Origin: UBA5336 sp039818165
GTDB taxonomy: Bacteria; Pseudomonadota; Alphaproteobacteria; Caulobacterales; Hyphomonadaceae
NCBI GenBank assembly: GCA_039818165.1
Contig: JBCBUL010000012.1
Location: 11,078 to 75,077 of the forward strand
Reading direction: 5' to 3'
DNA: 64,000 nt
The notes beneath the pieces were generated by a model. The model was not told where the DNA came from. It worked only from the letters and a program-made list of their open reading frames with translations, and ran no database searches. Position 1 is the first letter of the stretch, and the number at the start of each line of letters is the position of its first letter. Below are positions 1 through 9,411 of this stretch, in pieces. The translations under genes and the position numbers were made by a program.

Positions 1-412
1 TGTTGAGTTCGTAAGCCTGACGCATGAAGTCGAACATGGGATTGGACGTCCACTCCGGGTCCGAAAAGCGCCGGTCAGACTTTGGTCCACCTCCGATCGT
101 GCCACTCATCATGTCGTGCCAAAGGGACATGTATCCCTGCATGAGCTGCATATTCGCGCTTACAACCCGCTCAGGGTGGCGCGCGACAGACTCGCCCATG
201 CGGGCCATCGCATTCCCGGATCCGATCATCAGGGGATGATCCTTGGGATTGTCCATGCCTTGGGCTGGGCGTCCGAAGGCGTCGGTCATAAGGCGCTGAC
301 TTTCAATCAGGGCCTTGGCCATGTTTGTGCTCAGTTCCTGGATGGTTTTGGGATCCTGACCCTGCAACAGAGCAGACAGTGATGGAGTGTCTTTGTCCTT
401 AGCGCCTGCCAT
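1..412 (-). CDS. phaC: Class I polyhydroxyalkanoate synthase, N-terminal fragment
   Basis: PhaC polymerises hydroxyacyl-CoA into storage granules in the cytoplasm. Only the first 137 codons lie in the window; the gene runs off the left edge. The ATG is the complement of 410-412. The fragment has the family's helical N-terminal domain and the conserved block DRRFSDPEW at residues 113-121 followed by NPMFDFMRQAYE, which is diagnostic of class I/II synthases. The lipase-box cysteine and the rest of the catalytic domain lie outside. A phasin at 36.5 kb in this window is a natural partner on the granule. It is transcribed divergently from the small exported-protein gene at 504. Family assignment is strong; the class I label is inferred from the sequence block and the organism type. 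Confidence 0.9.
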   Translation of the reverse strand, partial: MAGAKDKDTPSLSALLQGQDPKTIQELSTNMAKALIESQRLMTDAFGRPAQGMDNPKDHPLMIGSGNAMARMGESVARHPERVVSANMQLMQGYMSLWHDMMSGTIGGGPKSDRRFSDPEWTSNPMFDFMRQAYELN

Positions 413-503
413 TTGTGTCCCTGCCTTACTTACGCCCTTCTGTGGAGCACGGTTTATGCTATCAAAAACCATTCGATCCCGTGAGTCTCTAGGGCAAATT
501 ACG

Positions 504-923
504 ATGAAGTTCGGTAAAAGCTGTTTAGCAATTGCCCTGGCAACCAGTTCTACAACCTGTGCTTCCGGCATGGGCAAGGTCCGCGAGACCATCGCGGCGG
601 CCCCGGAGTGGTATCAGGATCGCGCCGTGGAGGTTCGTGGTGAAGGGTATCCGAGCATCGGCCGTGTGCCAGCCCTGAAAGCCGGAGACCGCAGCCCCGT
701 ACAGCTGGAAAGCGGGCGAGATGATGCCATTGCGGCCGAGGAATTGTTCCGTCTTGATCCGCGTTCGATCCCTCCCGGTCTGGAACTTGATGCCATGATG
801 GCGTGGGCCGACGCGGCGAAAGCGTCAGCGGCTGAGGAAGCCGCTGAACCTGGTAACCACTTGACCGATGAAGAGGTTAAAGCGCTAAGGGCGCTGTTTT
901 CAACCGCCCGCGCCACAAGCTGA
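504..923 (+). CDS. Small exported protein of unknown function
   Basis: This 139-residue protein is not recognised as a named family. Residues 1-20 form a basic, then hydrophobic leader (MKFGKSCLAIALATSSTTC); the STTC end could be a weak lipobox or an ordinary signal peptidase I site, so export is likely but its type is unsure. The mature part is rich in Ala, Glu and Pro and has no obvious domain. A start further upstream (387) is open in frame but would bury the leader inside the protein, so the ATG at 504 is preferred. It lies 32 bp before the aminotransferase gene on the same strand and may be co-transcribed with it. Confidence 0.6.
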   Translation: MKFGKSCLAIALATSSTTCASGMGKVRETIAAAPEWYQDRAVEVRGEGYPSIGRVPALKAGDRSPVQLESGRDDAIAAEELFRLDPRSIPPGLELDAMMAWADAAKASAAEEAAEPGNHLTDEEVKALRALFSTARATS

Positions 924-955
924 TTTCCCTGGCTGGGACCATCCGGGAGCAAGCC

Positions 956-2158
956 ATGTCCTCAGAATTTCACAAGATCAGGCGACTGCCGCCTTACGTG
1001 TTTGAACAAGTAAATCGGCGCGCGGCTGAGCTTCGGGCCGACGGGGCAGACATCATCAATCTGGGCATGGGCAATCCGGACCTGCCTACTCCCCAGCACA
1101 TTATCGACAAGCTCGTGGAGACAGCGAACAAGCCCGGCACAAACCGGTATAGCGCCTCGCGGGGTATCCCCGGATTGCGGCGTTCATTGGCCGCATATTA
1201 TGCGCGCCGGTTTGGCGTCTCGCTGGACAAGGATCGTGAGGTCGTGGTCACGCTGGGCTCCAAGGAAGGCTTTGCGAATCTTGCCCAAGCCATGGCTGCG
1301 CCAGGCGATGTGATTCTGTCACCGGATCCATCCTATCCAATCCACAGTTTCGGCTTCCTGATGGCGGGGGCTTCGATCCGAAACATTCCAGCGCTGACGG
1401 CAGAGCAATACCTCTCCGGCCTTAGCCATGCGATGAAGTACACGAACCCCAAGCCAACGGCGATGGTGCTGTGTTATCCGTCGAATCCAACCGCGGAAGT
1501 TGTTGGCCTGGATTTTTACAAGGAAGCGGTGGCTTTCGCGAAGAAGCACGAAATCTGGATCCTGTCAGACCTTGCTTACAATGAAATTTATTTCGGTGAT
1601 CCCCCTCCGTCGATCCTGCAAGTGGATGGCGCCCGTGACGTGGCCGTTGAGACTACATCAATGTCCAAGACCTATTCGATGGCTGGATGGCGCGTGGGAT
1701 TTGTGGCCGGCAATGAACGCCTCATTGCGGCCCTAGCGCGGGTCAAATCCTATCTCGATTATGGTGCCTACACGCCCATCCAGGTTGCTGCTTGCGCTGC
1801 GTTGGACGGCCCGCAGGACTGCGTGGATGAAGCGCGTGAAATCTATAAGTCGCGCAGAGATGCTCTTGTGGAGAGCTTTACGCGCGCCGGATGGGAAATT
1901 CCGTCTCCGGATGCATCCATGTTTGCCTGGGCGAAGATTCCAGCCGCCTGCGAAGGACTTTCCAGCCTCGAATTCAGCCTGGAGCTCATGAATGGCGCCC
2001 ATGTTGGTGTTTCGCCTGGCACTGGGTTTGGCGAGTATGGCGAGGGCTATGTCCGCATTGCCCTTGTCGAGAATGAGCAGCGCATCCGTCAGGCGGCGCG
2101 CAACATCAAGAAGTTCCTTGCGGCCAAGGCCGAAGGCGCGGATCAAGCCGCAGCCTGA
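956..2158 (+). CDS. alaC: Class I aminotransferase, AlaC-like
   Basis: A PLP-dependent fold-type I aminotransferase of 400 residues. The N-terminus (KIRRLPPYVFEQVN, then INLGMGNPDLPTP and NRYSASRGIPGLRR) closely follows the E. coli AlaC pattern, an enzyme that exchanges amino groups between glutamate/alanine and pyruvate/2-oxoglutarate. The PLP lysine is K238 in SMSKTYSMAGWRVGF. Related enzymes act on LL-diaminopimelate or methionine, so the exact substrate is not settled. It is followed after 29 bp by homoserine dehydrogenase, so a role in the aspartate/threonine/methionine branch is possible; in several bacteria these two genes are paired. Cytoplasmic. Confidence 0.88.
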   Translation: MSSEFHKIRRLPPYVFEQVNRRAAELRADGADIINLGMGNPDLPTPQHIIDKLVETANKPGTNRYSASRGIPGLRRSLAAYYARRFGVSLDKDREVVVTLGSKEGFANLAQAMAAPGDVILSPDPSYPIHSFGFLMAGASIRNIPALTAEQYLSGLSHAMKYTNPKPTAMVLCYPSNPTAEVVGLDFYKEAVAFAKKHEIWILSDLAYNEIYFGDPPPSILQVDGARDVAVETTSMSKTYSMAGWRVGFVAGNERLIAALARVKSYLDYGAYTPIQVAACAALDGPQDCVDEAREIYKSRRDALVESFTRAGWEIPSPDASMFAWAKIPAACEGLSSLEFSLELMNGAHVGVSPGTGFGEYGEGYVRIALVENEQRIRQAARNIKKFLAAKAEGADQAAA

Positions 2159-2187
2159 AAAGGGCCTGTAAAAGGACGAGGGGTAGT

Positions 2188-3471
2188 ATGAAAACGTTGA
2201 AGCTGGGCATTGCAGGCCTGGGGCATGTGGGCTGCGGTTTGATCGAGCTGATTGAACGCCAGGCGAAACTGCGCCTGCCGGGCCGTATTGAGATTACTGG
2301 CGTCTCGGCGCGCTCGCGTTCGCGCAACCGCCCGGTGTCGATCGACGGATACGCCTGGTTCGATGACGCGGCTCAGCTGGCAACATCTGACGATGTGGAC
2401 GTTTTTGTAGAATTGATGGGTGGGTCGGATGGACCGGCGAAAGTGGCGGTCGAAGCAGCACTTGCTGCTGGCAAGCCTGTTGTCACGGCGAACAAGGCGC
2501 TGATCGCCGAGCACGGTCAGGCGCTCGCGGATGTTGCAGAAAAGAACTCCGTCGATCTCTTGTTTGAAGCAGCCGTGGCGGGCGGAGTCCCCGTCGTCAG
2601 AGTGCTGCGCGATTCCCTGAGCGGCGTGGAAGTGCAGCGTGTTGCAGGCATCCTGAATGGAACGTGTAATTTCCTGACAACGACGATGCTTGAGACCGGG
2701 CGATCCTATGCTGACGTGTTGGAGGAGGCCCAGAAGCTTGGATTTGCAGAAGCTGACCCGACGCTTGATGTGTCTGGGATGGATGCGGCGCACAAAATTG
2801 CAATTCTTTCAGCCATGGCGTTCTCCGCCAGTCTCGATTTTTCCAAGGTCGATGTCTCAGGCGTCGATCAGGTGGGCCTTCTCGACCTGAAACTTGCAGA
2901 CAAGCTGGGATACCGCATCAAGCTGATTGCCGAGGGCGTCCTGGTGCAGGAGGGCGTTGTCTGTCGGGTGGCGCCCATGGCGTTGCCGGAAGCTCATCCC
3001 CTCGCGCAGGTGAATGGTGCGCTGAACACTGTGCGGATTGAGGGCCGGCCCCTGGGCGCCGTTACCTTGACTGGACCCGGTGCGGGACCTGGCCCTACGG
3101 CCAGCGCGGTGATGGGTGATGTCGCGAAACTGTTTAATCCGGGTGTTCGATCAGCGTTTGGGCGTGCAGAGCACCATCCCCAGCGCCAGTTCACGGCGGC
3201 TTCGCAGGATGAAGAGTGTGCCTACTTCATACGCGCGCGATTGTCTGACCGTTCTGGTGCGTTGGCGCGGCTTTCGGAAGCTCTTGCGGCTCATGGTGTA
3301 TCCGTTGATCAATTGATGCAGGAAAGCGCTGACGACGAGAATGCGAGCCCGATTGCGATCGTGACGCATATTTGCCCACGCCACCAGGTAGACGCGGCCA
3401 TGGCACAGCTTTCGCAACTCGACGTCCTGGTTGACGCCGCGCACCTGATCCGTATCGAAGCGGCATCATAA
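2188..3471 (+). CDS. hom: Homoserine dehydrogenase with C-terminal ACT domain
   Basis: Reduces aspartate semialdehyde to homoserine, the branch point to threonine and methionine. The 427-residue length is usual. The N-terminal Rossmann motif is GIAGLGHVGCGL; the catalytic region contains GILNGTCNFL and FAEADPTLDVSGMDAAHK, whose acidic and lysine residues are the family's active site. From about residue 345 there is an ACT domain (RLSDRSGALARLSEALAAHG), the usual site of threonine feedback control. It follows the AlaC-like aminotransferase by 29 bp and precedes glpX by 38 bp, so the three may form one transcript. Confidence 0.96.
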   Translation: MKTLKLGIAGLGHVGCGLIELIERQAKLRLPGRIEITGVSARSRSRNRPVSIDGYAWFDDAAQLATSDDVDVFVELMGGSDGPAKVAVEAALAAGKPVVTANKALIAEHGQALADVAEKNSVDLLFEAAVAGGVPVVRVLRDSLSGVEVQRVAGILNGTCNFLTTTMLETGRSYADVLEEAQKLGFAEADPTLDVSGMDAAHKIAILSAMAFSASLDFSKVDVSGVDQVGLLDLKLADKLGYRIKLIAEGVLVQEGVVCRVAPMALPEAHPLAQVNGALNTVRIEGRPLGAVTLTGPGAGPGPTASAVMGDVAKLFNPGVRSAFGRAEHHPQRQFTAASQDEECAYFIRARLSDRSGALARLSEALAAHGVSVDQLMQESADDENASPIAIVTHICPRHQVDAAMAQLSQLDVLVDAAHLIRIEAAS

Positions 3472-3509
3472 AACGTCTTGGCGTTATTCAAACGCCCCGG
3501 AGGGATACA

Positions 3510-4460
3510 ATGAACAGCATTTTGACCGGCCATCTCGCCGATGCCATGGTTCGCGTAACGGAGATTACGGCGATTGCAGCGTCCAGCGAAGTTGGACGCG
3601 GTGACGAGAAGAAAGCAGACCAAGCCGCCGTTGATGCCATGCGCACAGCGTTTAACGCGATCGACTTCAAGGGCCGCGTCGTCATTGGTGAAGGAGAGCG
3701 CGATGAAGCGCCCATGCTTTACATCGGCGAGGAAGTGGGAACCGGAAACGGGCACGAGATCGATATCGCGCTCGATCCCCTTGAAGGCACGACACTGACT
3801 GCCAAAGCCATGGCGAATGCGTTGGCTGTATTGGCGATCGCGCCGCGCGGCGGCCTCTTGTATGCCCCCGACACATATATGGACAAGCTGGCCATTGGTC
3901 CTGGCTATCCGGACGGCGTCGTCGACCTTCACGCCTCTCCTGCTGAGAACGCAGCGGAACTGGCCAAGGCCAAGGGTGTGGACGTCTCCCAGATCACGGC
4001 ATGCGTGCTCGACCGCGCCCGGCATTCGGATATCATCGAAAGCCTCCGCTCCGTCGGCGTTCGGATCAAGCTGATCACCGATGGGGATGTGGCTGGCGTC
4101 ATCGCCACAACCGATCCCAAGACCGGTGTTGATCTCTATCTCGGCCAGGGCGGCGCACCGGAAGGCGTTCTTGCGGCAGCCGCGCTCAAATGCGTTGGCG
4201 GCCAGATGCAGGGCCAGCTTGTTTTCCGCAGTGAGGACGAGCGTGCCCGGGCCTCGCGAACAGGTATCACGGACTTCGACAAAACCTACTCGCTGAACGA
4301 GTTGGCGTCTGGCGAAACTGTTTTTTGCGCCACAGGCGTAACCGACGGCGACCTTCTAGGTGGCGTGCGCAATGATGGTGGTTTCATCGATACGCACACC
4401 CTCGTAATGACGTCAGCCGATGGTCAGGTGCGCCGGATTCACTCCCGTCACCGGGCCTGA
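3510..4460 (+). CDS. glpX: Class II fructose-1,6-bisphosphatase
   Basis: Converts fructose 1,6-bisphosphate to fructose 6-phosphate in gluconeogenesis; some alphaproteobacterial versions also act on sedoheptulose 1,7-bisphosphate. The 316-residue protein has the GlpX signatures GEGERDEAPMLYIGEEVG and the metal-binding DPLEGT at residues 89-94, followed by the long C-terminal block containing LGQGGAPEGVLAAAALKC. A good ribosome site (CCCCGGAGGGAT) precedes the ATG. It is 38 bp after hom and 64 bp before recJ, the usual order in Caulobacter-like genomes. Confidence 0.97.
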   Translation: MNSILTGHLADAMVRVTEITAIAASSEVGRGDEKKADQAAVDAMRTAFNAIDFKGRVVIGEGERDEAPMLYIGEEVGTGNGHEIDIALDPLEGTTLTAKAMANALAVLAIAPRGGLLYAPDTYMDKLAIGPGYPDGVVDLHASPAENAAELAKAKGVDVSQITACVLDRARHSDIIESLRSVGVRIKLITDGDVAGVIATTDPKTGVDLYLGQGGAPEGVLAAAALKCVGGQMQGQLVFRSEDERARASRTGITDFDKTYSLNELASGETVFCATGVTDGDLLGGVRNDGGFIDTHTLVMTSADGQVRRIHSRHRA

Positions 4461-4524
4461 GCTTTCGCGCAACGGGCGAAGACCTGATCTACCCAAGGCG
4501 GACGCGACTCGCTAAACCTTGGGC

Positions 4525-6327
4525 ATGTCCGCGCAAGAAGCTTCGCCAGAGCGCCTTTTCGGCGTTTCCAATTCCCTGACGGGGCGATTTTGGTGCATGG
4601 AGGCGCCAGACCCGCTCCGCGTGCGCCAGTTGGCGGCACATCTCGGCAACGACGATTTGCTGGCGCGGTTGCTGGCCCTGCGCGAAGTCGGCCCAAATGA
4701 GGTGGCCAGCTTCCTTGCGCCGACCTTGCGCAGCGAGTTTCCAGACCCCTCCAGCTTCACCGACATGGACAAAGCGGCCGTCCTCGTGCTTGACGCGATC
4801 CTTGAAGGGCAGAATGTTGCTGTCTTTGCGGATTATGATGTCGATGGCGGAACCTCTTCGGCGCTTTTGGCCAGATATTTCCGCGCCTGGGGCCGCGACC
4901 TTGGCCTCTACGTCCCGGACCGGCTGACAGAAGGCTATGGCCCGTCACCCGAAGCGTTTCGGCACCTGAAGGCCAGTGGGGCGGACCTCGTCATTACCGT
5001 GGACTGCGGTGCAGCTGCGCTATCGGCCCTGCAGGAGGCGCGCGACATCGACCTGCCCATTGTGGTTATCGACCATCACCTGATGCATGGCGAAATCCCC
5101 GAAACAGCCGCGTTGGTGAACCCGAACCGGCCTGATTGTCAGTCTGGATGCGGGCATCTTGCCGCTGCGGGCGTCGTGTTCGTTTTTCTTGCGGCGTTGA
5201 ATCGGCTTGCCCGCCAGCGCAAGCTCGCGCCGGAGGGTGGGCGCCTTCCGGACCCGATTCAATGGCTCGATCTGGCAGCACTCGGCACACTTTGCGACAT
5301 GGCGCCCCTGCATGGTGTGAATCGCGCCTTTGTCCGGCAAGGACTGACCATACTAAGTCGAAGCGAAAATGTGGGCCTGCGCGCACTCGCCGATGTGGCG
5401 GGACTGGGGGAAGTGTCGAGCGTGTATCACGCCACTTTCATGTTAGGGCCGCGCCTGAATGCTGGTGGGCGGGTCGGCGACCCCTGGCTCGCTGCAAAAC
5501 TGTTGGCCAGTGACGACCGCACTGAAGCGCTGGACCTTGCTGAAAAACTGCACGGACTGAACGATGCCCGTAAAGCAATTGAAGCTGATATCCTGACCCA
5601 GGCAACGGCATCGGCCGAACGCCAATTGGAGGAGAATCCGGACCGGGGCATCCTGATCGCTGGCGGGGAAGGGTGGCACCCAGGAGTCATCGGAATTGTC
5701 GCGGGACGTTTAAAAGACAGGTTCCACCTACCGTCCATTGTCATCGGTTGGGGCGCCGAACTCGGGCCAGTCGCAAAAGGCTCTGCGCGATCTGTTCCTG
5801 GCGTGAATATTGGCGATGCCATAGCGGCAGCGGCGACGGAAGGTGTCATCCTGAGTGGCGGCGGTCATGCGATGGCGGGGGGGCTTAGTTGCGCACCCGA
5901 GCAAATCCGAGAGCTCGATACCTGGATGTGCGCGCACATGGACCAGTTCAAGACCGAACGTATCGCGGCGAGGGAACTCTCGATAGATGTCCTGCTGGCT
6001 CCGGGGGCGGCGACGCCTGAGCTGTTTGACGAAGTCGCCAGGATTGGGCCGTTTGGGGCAGGGGCGCCTGAGCCTGTGTTTGCCATCAGAAATGTGCGTG
6101 CAGTTGGTGCCCGGCGGATTGGTACCAATCACTTGAAGTTTTCGGCGGAAGACGAAACCGGACGCGTTGAGTGTTTGGCCTGGCGGATGGCCGATGAACC
6201 CCTTGGTGCGGCGGCGATCAATGGAAGCAGGCTTCATCTGGCTGGCCGACTGAAAACCGATACATGGAACGGTCGCAGGCGCGTGCAGTTCGAAGTGATG
6301 GACGCTGCGCTCGTTGACGACGCGTGA
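4525..6327 (+). CDS. recJ: Single-stranded-DNA-specific exonuclease RecJ
   Basis: A 5'-3' single-strand exonuclease used in recombination and mismatch repair. The DHH-family motifs are intact: ADYDVDG (residues 102-108), VDCG, and DHH (183-185), followed by the DHHA1 region with HPGVIGIVAGRLKDRF and the C-terminal OB fold (about 480-600). The length of 600 residues is normal. The ATG at 4525 is chosen; a TTG two codons upstream (4519) is also open and neither has a strong Shine-Dalgarno sequence. It is followed by tRNA-Glu after 87 bp. Confidence 0.95.
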   Translation: MSAQEASPERLFGVSNSLTGRFWCMEAPDPLRVRQLAAHLGNDDLLARLLALREVGPNEVASFLAPTLRSEFPDPSSFTDMDKAAVLVLDAILEGQNVAVFADYDVDGGTSSALLARYFRAWGRDLGLYVPDRLTEGYGPSPEAFRHLKASGADLVITVDCGAAALSALQEARDIDLPIVVIDHHLMHGEIPETAALVNPNRPDCQSGCGHLAAAGVVFVFLAALNRLARQRKLAPEGGRLPDPIQWLDLAALGTLCDMAPLHGVNRAFVRQGLTILSRSENVGLRALADVAGLGEVSSVYHATFMLGPRLNAGGRVGDPWLAAKLLASDDRTEALDLAEKLHGLNDARKAIEADILTQATASAERQLEENPDRGILIAGGEGWHPGVIGIVAGRLKDRFHLPSIVIGWGAELGPVAKGSARSVPGVNIGDAIAAAATEGVILSGGGHAMAGGLSCAPEQIRELDTWMCAHMDQFKTERIAARELSIDVLLAPGAATPELFDEVARIGPFGAGAPEPVFAIRNVRAVGARRIGTNHLKFSAEDETGRVECLAWRMADEPLGAAAINGSRLHLAGRLKTDTWNGRRRVQFEVMDAALVDDA

Positions 6328-6414
6328 CATTCCGCCCCCTGACAGCCTTTGACCTCACATCAAAGCTTGTCAGCCTGCATCGACCCCGCTATATCGCGCC
6401 TCTCCACCGTGTGC

Positions 6415-6489
6415 GCTCCCTTCGTCTATCGGCTAGGACGCCAGGTTTTCAACCTGGAAAGAGGGGTTCGATTCCCCTAGGGAGTGCCA
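6415..6489 (+). tRNA. tRNA-Glu (anticodon TTC)
   Basis: A full cloverleaf can be drawn. The acceptor strands GCTCCCT and AGGGAGT pair with one G-T end pair; the anticodon arm is CCAGG-TTTTCAA-CCTGG with anticodon TTC; the T arm has a normal GGTTCGATTCC loop. The CCA tail is encoded (6487-6489), as is usual in this group. It sits alone between recJ and the TIGR03032 protein gene. Confidence 0.97.
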
Positions 6490-6560
6490 TCGGCTGGGCC
6501 TTCACCACAGTTTAAGGCCCCCATGCTTAGAAGGCGGGAAACGTTCTGCAGGACCTTCCC

Positions 6561-7610
6561 ATGCCGTCTGATCCCGAACCCCAACTGCGCCTTGTGCCGA
6601 GTCGAATGCTCAAGGACTGGCTGGCCGCCGAGAATGCGAGTTTTGCGTTCACCACGTATCAGGCAGGAAAACTCTTTTTTGTAGGGGTGTCGCCCGATGG
6701 GGAGTTGTCTGTTTTTGAGCGGACCTTCGCCCGCTCCATGGGCTTAGCCCACGAAGGAAACACACTCTGGCTCGCGACCCTCTACCAACTCTGGCGCTTC
6801 GAGAATTTTCTTGATCCCGGACAAGTCGATCAGGGGTATGATGCCGTGTTCGTCCCGCTTGAGGGGCGCACCACAGGTGATGTGGACATACATGATGTGG
6901 TGCTTGGGGCTGAAGGTCGTCCCAACTTTGTTGTGACCCGTTTTAACTGTGTGGCTGAACTCGACGAGACGGCCAGTTTTCGCCCCGTCTGGCGCCCGCC
7001 TTTCATCGACCGGGTCGCCGCTGAAGACCGCTGTCATCTCAACGGGCTCGCCGCAGAGAATGGTGTACTGCGCTACGCGACGGCTGTGGCGCGAACCAAT
7101 CTGGCCGAAGCCTGGCGCGATGGCCGGCGCGAAGGTGGGATTGTCATGTCCATCCCCGATGATGAGATCGTGGCGACCGGCCTCTCCATGCCCCATTCCC
7201 CGCGCCTGCATCGCGGCGAACTCTACGTCCTGAATGCTGGCAGTGGGGAATTCGGTCGGGTGGATCTGGCCACCGGAAAGTTCGAACCCATCGCATTTTG
7301 TCGCGGGTTTCTGCGGGGGCTCGCTCTGGTCGGCAACTATGCGATTGTCGGGGCATCCTTGCCGAGACGCGCAAGTGCCTTTGAGGGCCTCGCCCTGCAA
7401 GAGCGCCTCGAAAGGGAAGGCGTTGGCGCCAAGTGCTCGATCTCTATCGTCAACCTGCAGACAGGTGACGTGGAGCATTCATTGCAGATCGAGGGTGTTG
7501 TCGAAGAGCTTTACGATGTTGCGGCTCTTCCGGGTGTTCGCAACCCAAAAGCGCTCGGTTTCCGGACGCGGGAAATTCAGCACGCGCTGAAGTTGGGCCA
7601 GTCCCGTTAG
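6561..7610 (+). CDS. TIGR03032-family conserved protein
   Basis: This 349-residue protein matches the TIGR03032/DUF4915 group by its conserved blocks: ASFAFTTYQAGKLFFVG near the N-terminus, LWLATLYQLWRFEN, HLNGLA, LSMPHSPRLHRGELYVLNAG and CRGFLRGLALVGNYAIVG. The alternating strand pattern suggests a beta-propeller-like fold; there is no signal peptide, so it is probably cytoplasmic. No biochemical function is established for the family as far as I know, and none is assigned here. A site AGGA lies 7 bases before the ATG. It stands as a single gene between tRNA-Glu and the cold-shock gene. Confidence 0.8.
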   Translation: MPSDPEPQLRLVPSRMLKDWLAAENASFAFTTYQAGKLFFVGVSPDGELSVFERTFARSMGLAHEGNTLWLATLYQLWRFENFLDPGQVDQGYDAVFVPLEGRTTGDVDIHDVVLGAEGRPNFVVTRFNCVAELDETASFRPVWRPPFIDRVAAEDRCHLNGLAAENGVLRYATAVARTNLAEAWRDGRREGGIVMSIPDDEIVATGLSMPHSPRLHRGELYVLNAGSGEFGRVDLATGKFEPIAFCRGFLRGLALVGNYAIVGASLPRRASAFEGLALQERLEREGVGAKCSISIVNLQTGDVEHSLQIEGVVEELYDVAALPGVRNPKALGFRTREIQHALKLGQSR

Positions 7611-7732
7611 CGCGCAGCTGCTGTGAGCAATGGGTAGCACCTTTCCAAGAATTCACAGCCATTCCCTGAGCCAAGCCGTGACAAATCTCCAGTCTGCGCT
7701 TAACTAAAGGGCTGATGGGGAATTTTAGACTG

Positions 7733-8257
7733 ATGACTCAACCCGCAAAGGATGAGATGGGCGTCGAGCCCGACAGTGTGCGCGTGATTGGACGGATCAA
7801 ATGGTTCGACCAAGCCAAGGGCTATGGATTTGTGGTCAGTGAGACCGCGCAGGACATCCATATCGGCGAAGATATTCTCCTCCATGTCAGTTGCCTGAAA
7901 GAGTATGGCGAAACCTATGCTGACGAGGAAGCGCGCATCGTTTGCGACGCCGTTCATCGCGAGCGTGGCTGGCAGGTTTCCCATATCATTGAGATGGACA
8001 AGCCGCGCGCGACTGCGGCCCGCGAAAGCGGAGAAGCGCCAAAGCTCGAGCCGGTCATCGTCAAATGGTTCAACCGTACAAAGGGCTATGGGTTTGTGAA
8101 TCGGGCCGGCGAGACGGAAGACATATTCATCCATGCCACTGTCCTGCGTCCGGCCGGCATTGAAGAGGTTGACCCCGGTCAGCGCCTCCTTGCAGCCGTG
8201 GTGTCGGGGGCGAAAGGCGCGCATATTTCGCTGGTGCAGCTGCCGTTCGAAGATTGA
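7733..8257 (+). CDS. Two-domain cold-shock protein
   Basis: An RNA/single-strand-DNA binding protein of 174 residues with two cold-shock domains joined by a charged linker. The first begins at about residue 18 (GRIKWFDQAKGYGFVV) and the second at about residue 105 (VKWFNRTKGYGFVNR, then DIFIH). The second keeps the RNP1 (KGYGFV) and RNP2 (DIFIH) aromatic motifs; the first has RNP1 but a changed RNP2 (DILLH). Such double-domain proteins are common in alphaproteobacteria. An ATG at 7715 is also in frame; the one at 7733 is preferred because conservation begins there. It is followed by the DUF192 gene, a frequent pairing. Confidence 0.85.
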   Translation: MTQPAKDEMGVEPDSVRVIGRIKWFDQAKGYGFVVSETAQDIHIGEDILLHVSCLKEYGETYADEEARIVCDAVHRERGWQVSHIIEMDKPRATAARESGEAPKLEPVIVKWFNRTKGYGFVNRAGETEDIFIHATVLRPAGIEEVDPGQRLLAAVVSGAKGAHISLVQLPFED

Positions 8258-8324
8258 GCGCAGCAGAGGGGCGTAACCCTCTACAGAAAACCTATTGTGA
8301 TGGCGCGGCGGGGCGGCTAAGCCG

Positions 8325-8822
8325 ATGGCCATGTCACGTTCATTGCTTTTATCGCTCGTCGTCCTTTTTGCCGGAAGCCTGATTGGGGCGCCTCACATGG
8401 TCCACGCGCAGGAAGCCGCCCAGCCCACCCTTGAGACATCGCCGCTAACCATCGTGTCCGGCGACGCTCGACATGCCTTTACGGTAGAACTCGCGCAAAC
8501 CCAGGAGCAGATCGCCACGGGCATGATGTTTCGAACCGAGATGGCGCGCGATATGGGGATGCTATTTGATATGGGCGTGCCGCGCCGCGTCAGTTTCTTC
8601 ATGAAGAATACGCTGATCCCACTCGATATGTTGTTTGTCGACAGCGATGGCCGGGTGCTTGCGATTGCCGAGAATGCCGTGCCTGGCTCCTTGCGATTGA
8701 TTGATCCCGGCGTGCCCGTAAAAGCTGTTCTCGAACTGAATGGCGGGCAGGCCGGCGAACTCGGTATCTCGCCCGGCGATAGTGTTGAGCACGCGCTGTT
8801 TGCGCCCAGCGATGGCGAATAG
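8325..8822 (+). CDS. DUF192 exported protein
   Basis: A 165-residue protein with a clear signal peptide (hydrophobic core about residues 5-22, end near VHAQ) followed by a DUF192 domain. Diagnostic blocks are FTVELAQTQEQIATGMMFR, GMLFDMG, VSFFMKNTLIPLDMLFV and the C-terminal VLELNGGQAGELGI. It is probably periplasmic; the function of the family is not established. The next gene's ATG lies inside its last codons, so the two are translationally coupled. Confidence 0.88.
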   Translation: MAMSRSLLLSLVVLFAGSLIGAPHMVHAQEAAQPTLETSPLTIVSGDARHAFTVELAQTQEQIATGMMFRTEMARDMGMLFDMGVPRRVSFFMKNTLIPLDMLFVDSDGRVLAIAENAVPGSLRLIDPGVPVKAVLELNGGQAGELGISPGDSVEHALFAPSDGE

Positions 8823-9237
8823 TCCAAACGAAATTCCAGAGGGTTTTTCTGCTGCAAAGCTGCGCGGTCCCTTCACACAGCACAATGGGCCCGTTTACCG
8901 CGCTGACGATCCGGAAGACCTGAGATCCGGCCTGCTCATTCTGGATCGCCACTGCAATGGTATGGGGTTTCTCCATGGCGGAATGCTGGCGGCGTTTTCC
9001 GATAGCGCGCTGGCCTGGGCTGTCTGGTGGCATACGCAGAGACGTTCGGTCACGCTAAAGCTTACAATGACCTATCTCAGTGCGGTGCAAACCGGCACGT
9101 GGCTGGAAGCGCACCCTGAGGTGACCGCTGAACGCGATGATTGCGTGCACCTTTTTGCGGACGTGATCGGACAAAATGGCACCAAAGTAGCGCGGGCAGA
9201 TGCGGTGTTTCGTCTTTTGCGGCGGAATCGCACTTAA
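8812..9237 (+). CDS. Hot-dog thioesterase, PaaI family
   Basis: A 141-residue hot-dog fold acyl-CoA thioesterase. The signature is HCNGMGFLHGGMLAAFSDSALAWA, with the conserved HGG and a downstream acid in the fold's helix, then a C-terminal strand pattern ending at DAVFRLLRR. The start at 8812 (ATGGCGAATAG) overlaps the stop codon of the DUF192 gene by reading frame, which argues for this short form over an open extension upstream. Substrate unknown. A second PaaI-type protein is encoded at 15.1 kb. Confidence 0.85.
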   Translation: MANSPNEIPEGFSAAKLRGPFTQHNGPVYRADDPEDLRSGLLILDRHCNGMGFLHGGMLAAFSDSALAWAVWWHTQRRSVTLKLTMTYLSAVQTGTWLEAHPEVTAERDDCVHLFADVIGQNGTKVARADAVFRLLRRNRT

Positions 9238-9309
9238 TTTCACCGATCTGACTGCACTGGACCGCGAAAGGGACTTGTGCAGGGGGGCGTGTTTTGAGTA
9301 TCTGGAGTC

Positions 9310-9383
<74 letters not shown>

Positions 9384-9411
9384 TTTTTTTGTCGTCACCG
9401 GGAGACCAGCC

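Noticed and set aside
9384..9390. T run after tRNA-Pro as a free-standing terminator
   Set aside because: There is no separate hairpin; the run follows the tRNA acceptor stem, which can itself serve the purpose, so it is not listed as its own feature.
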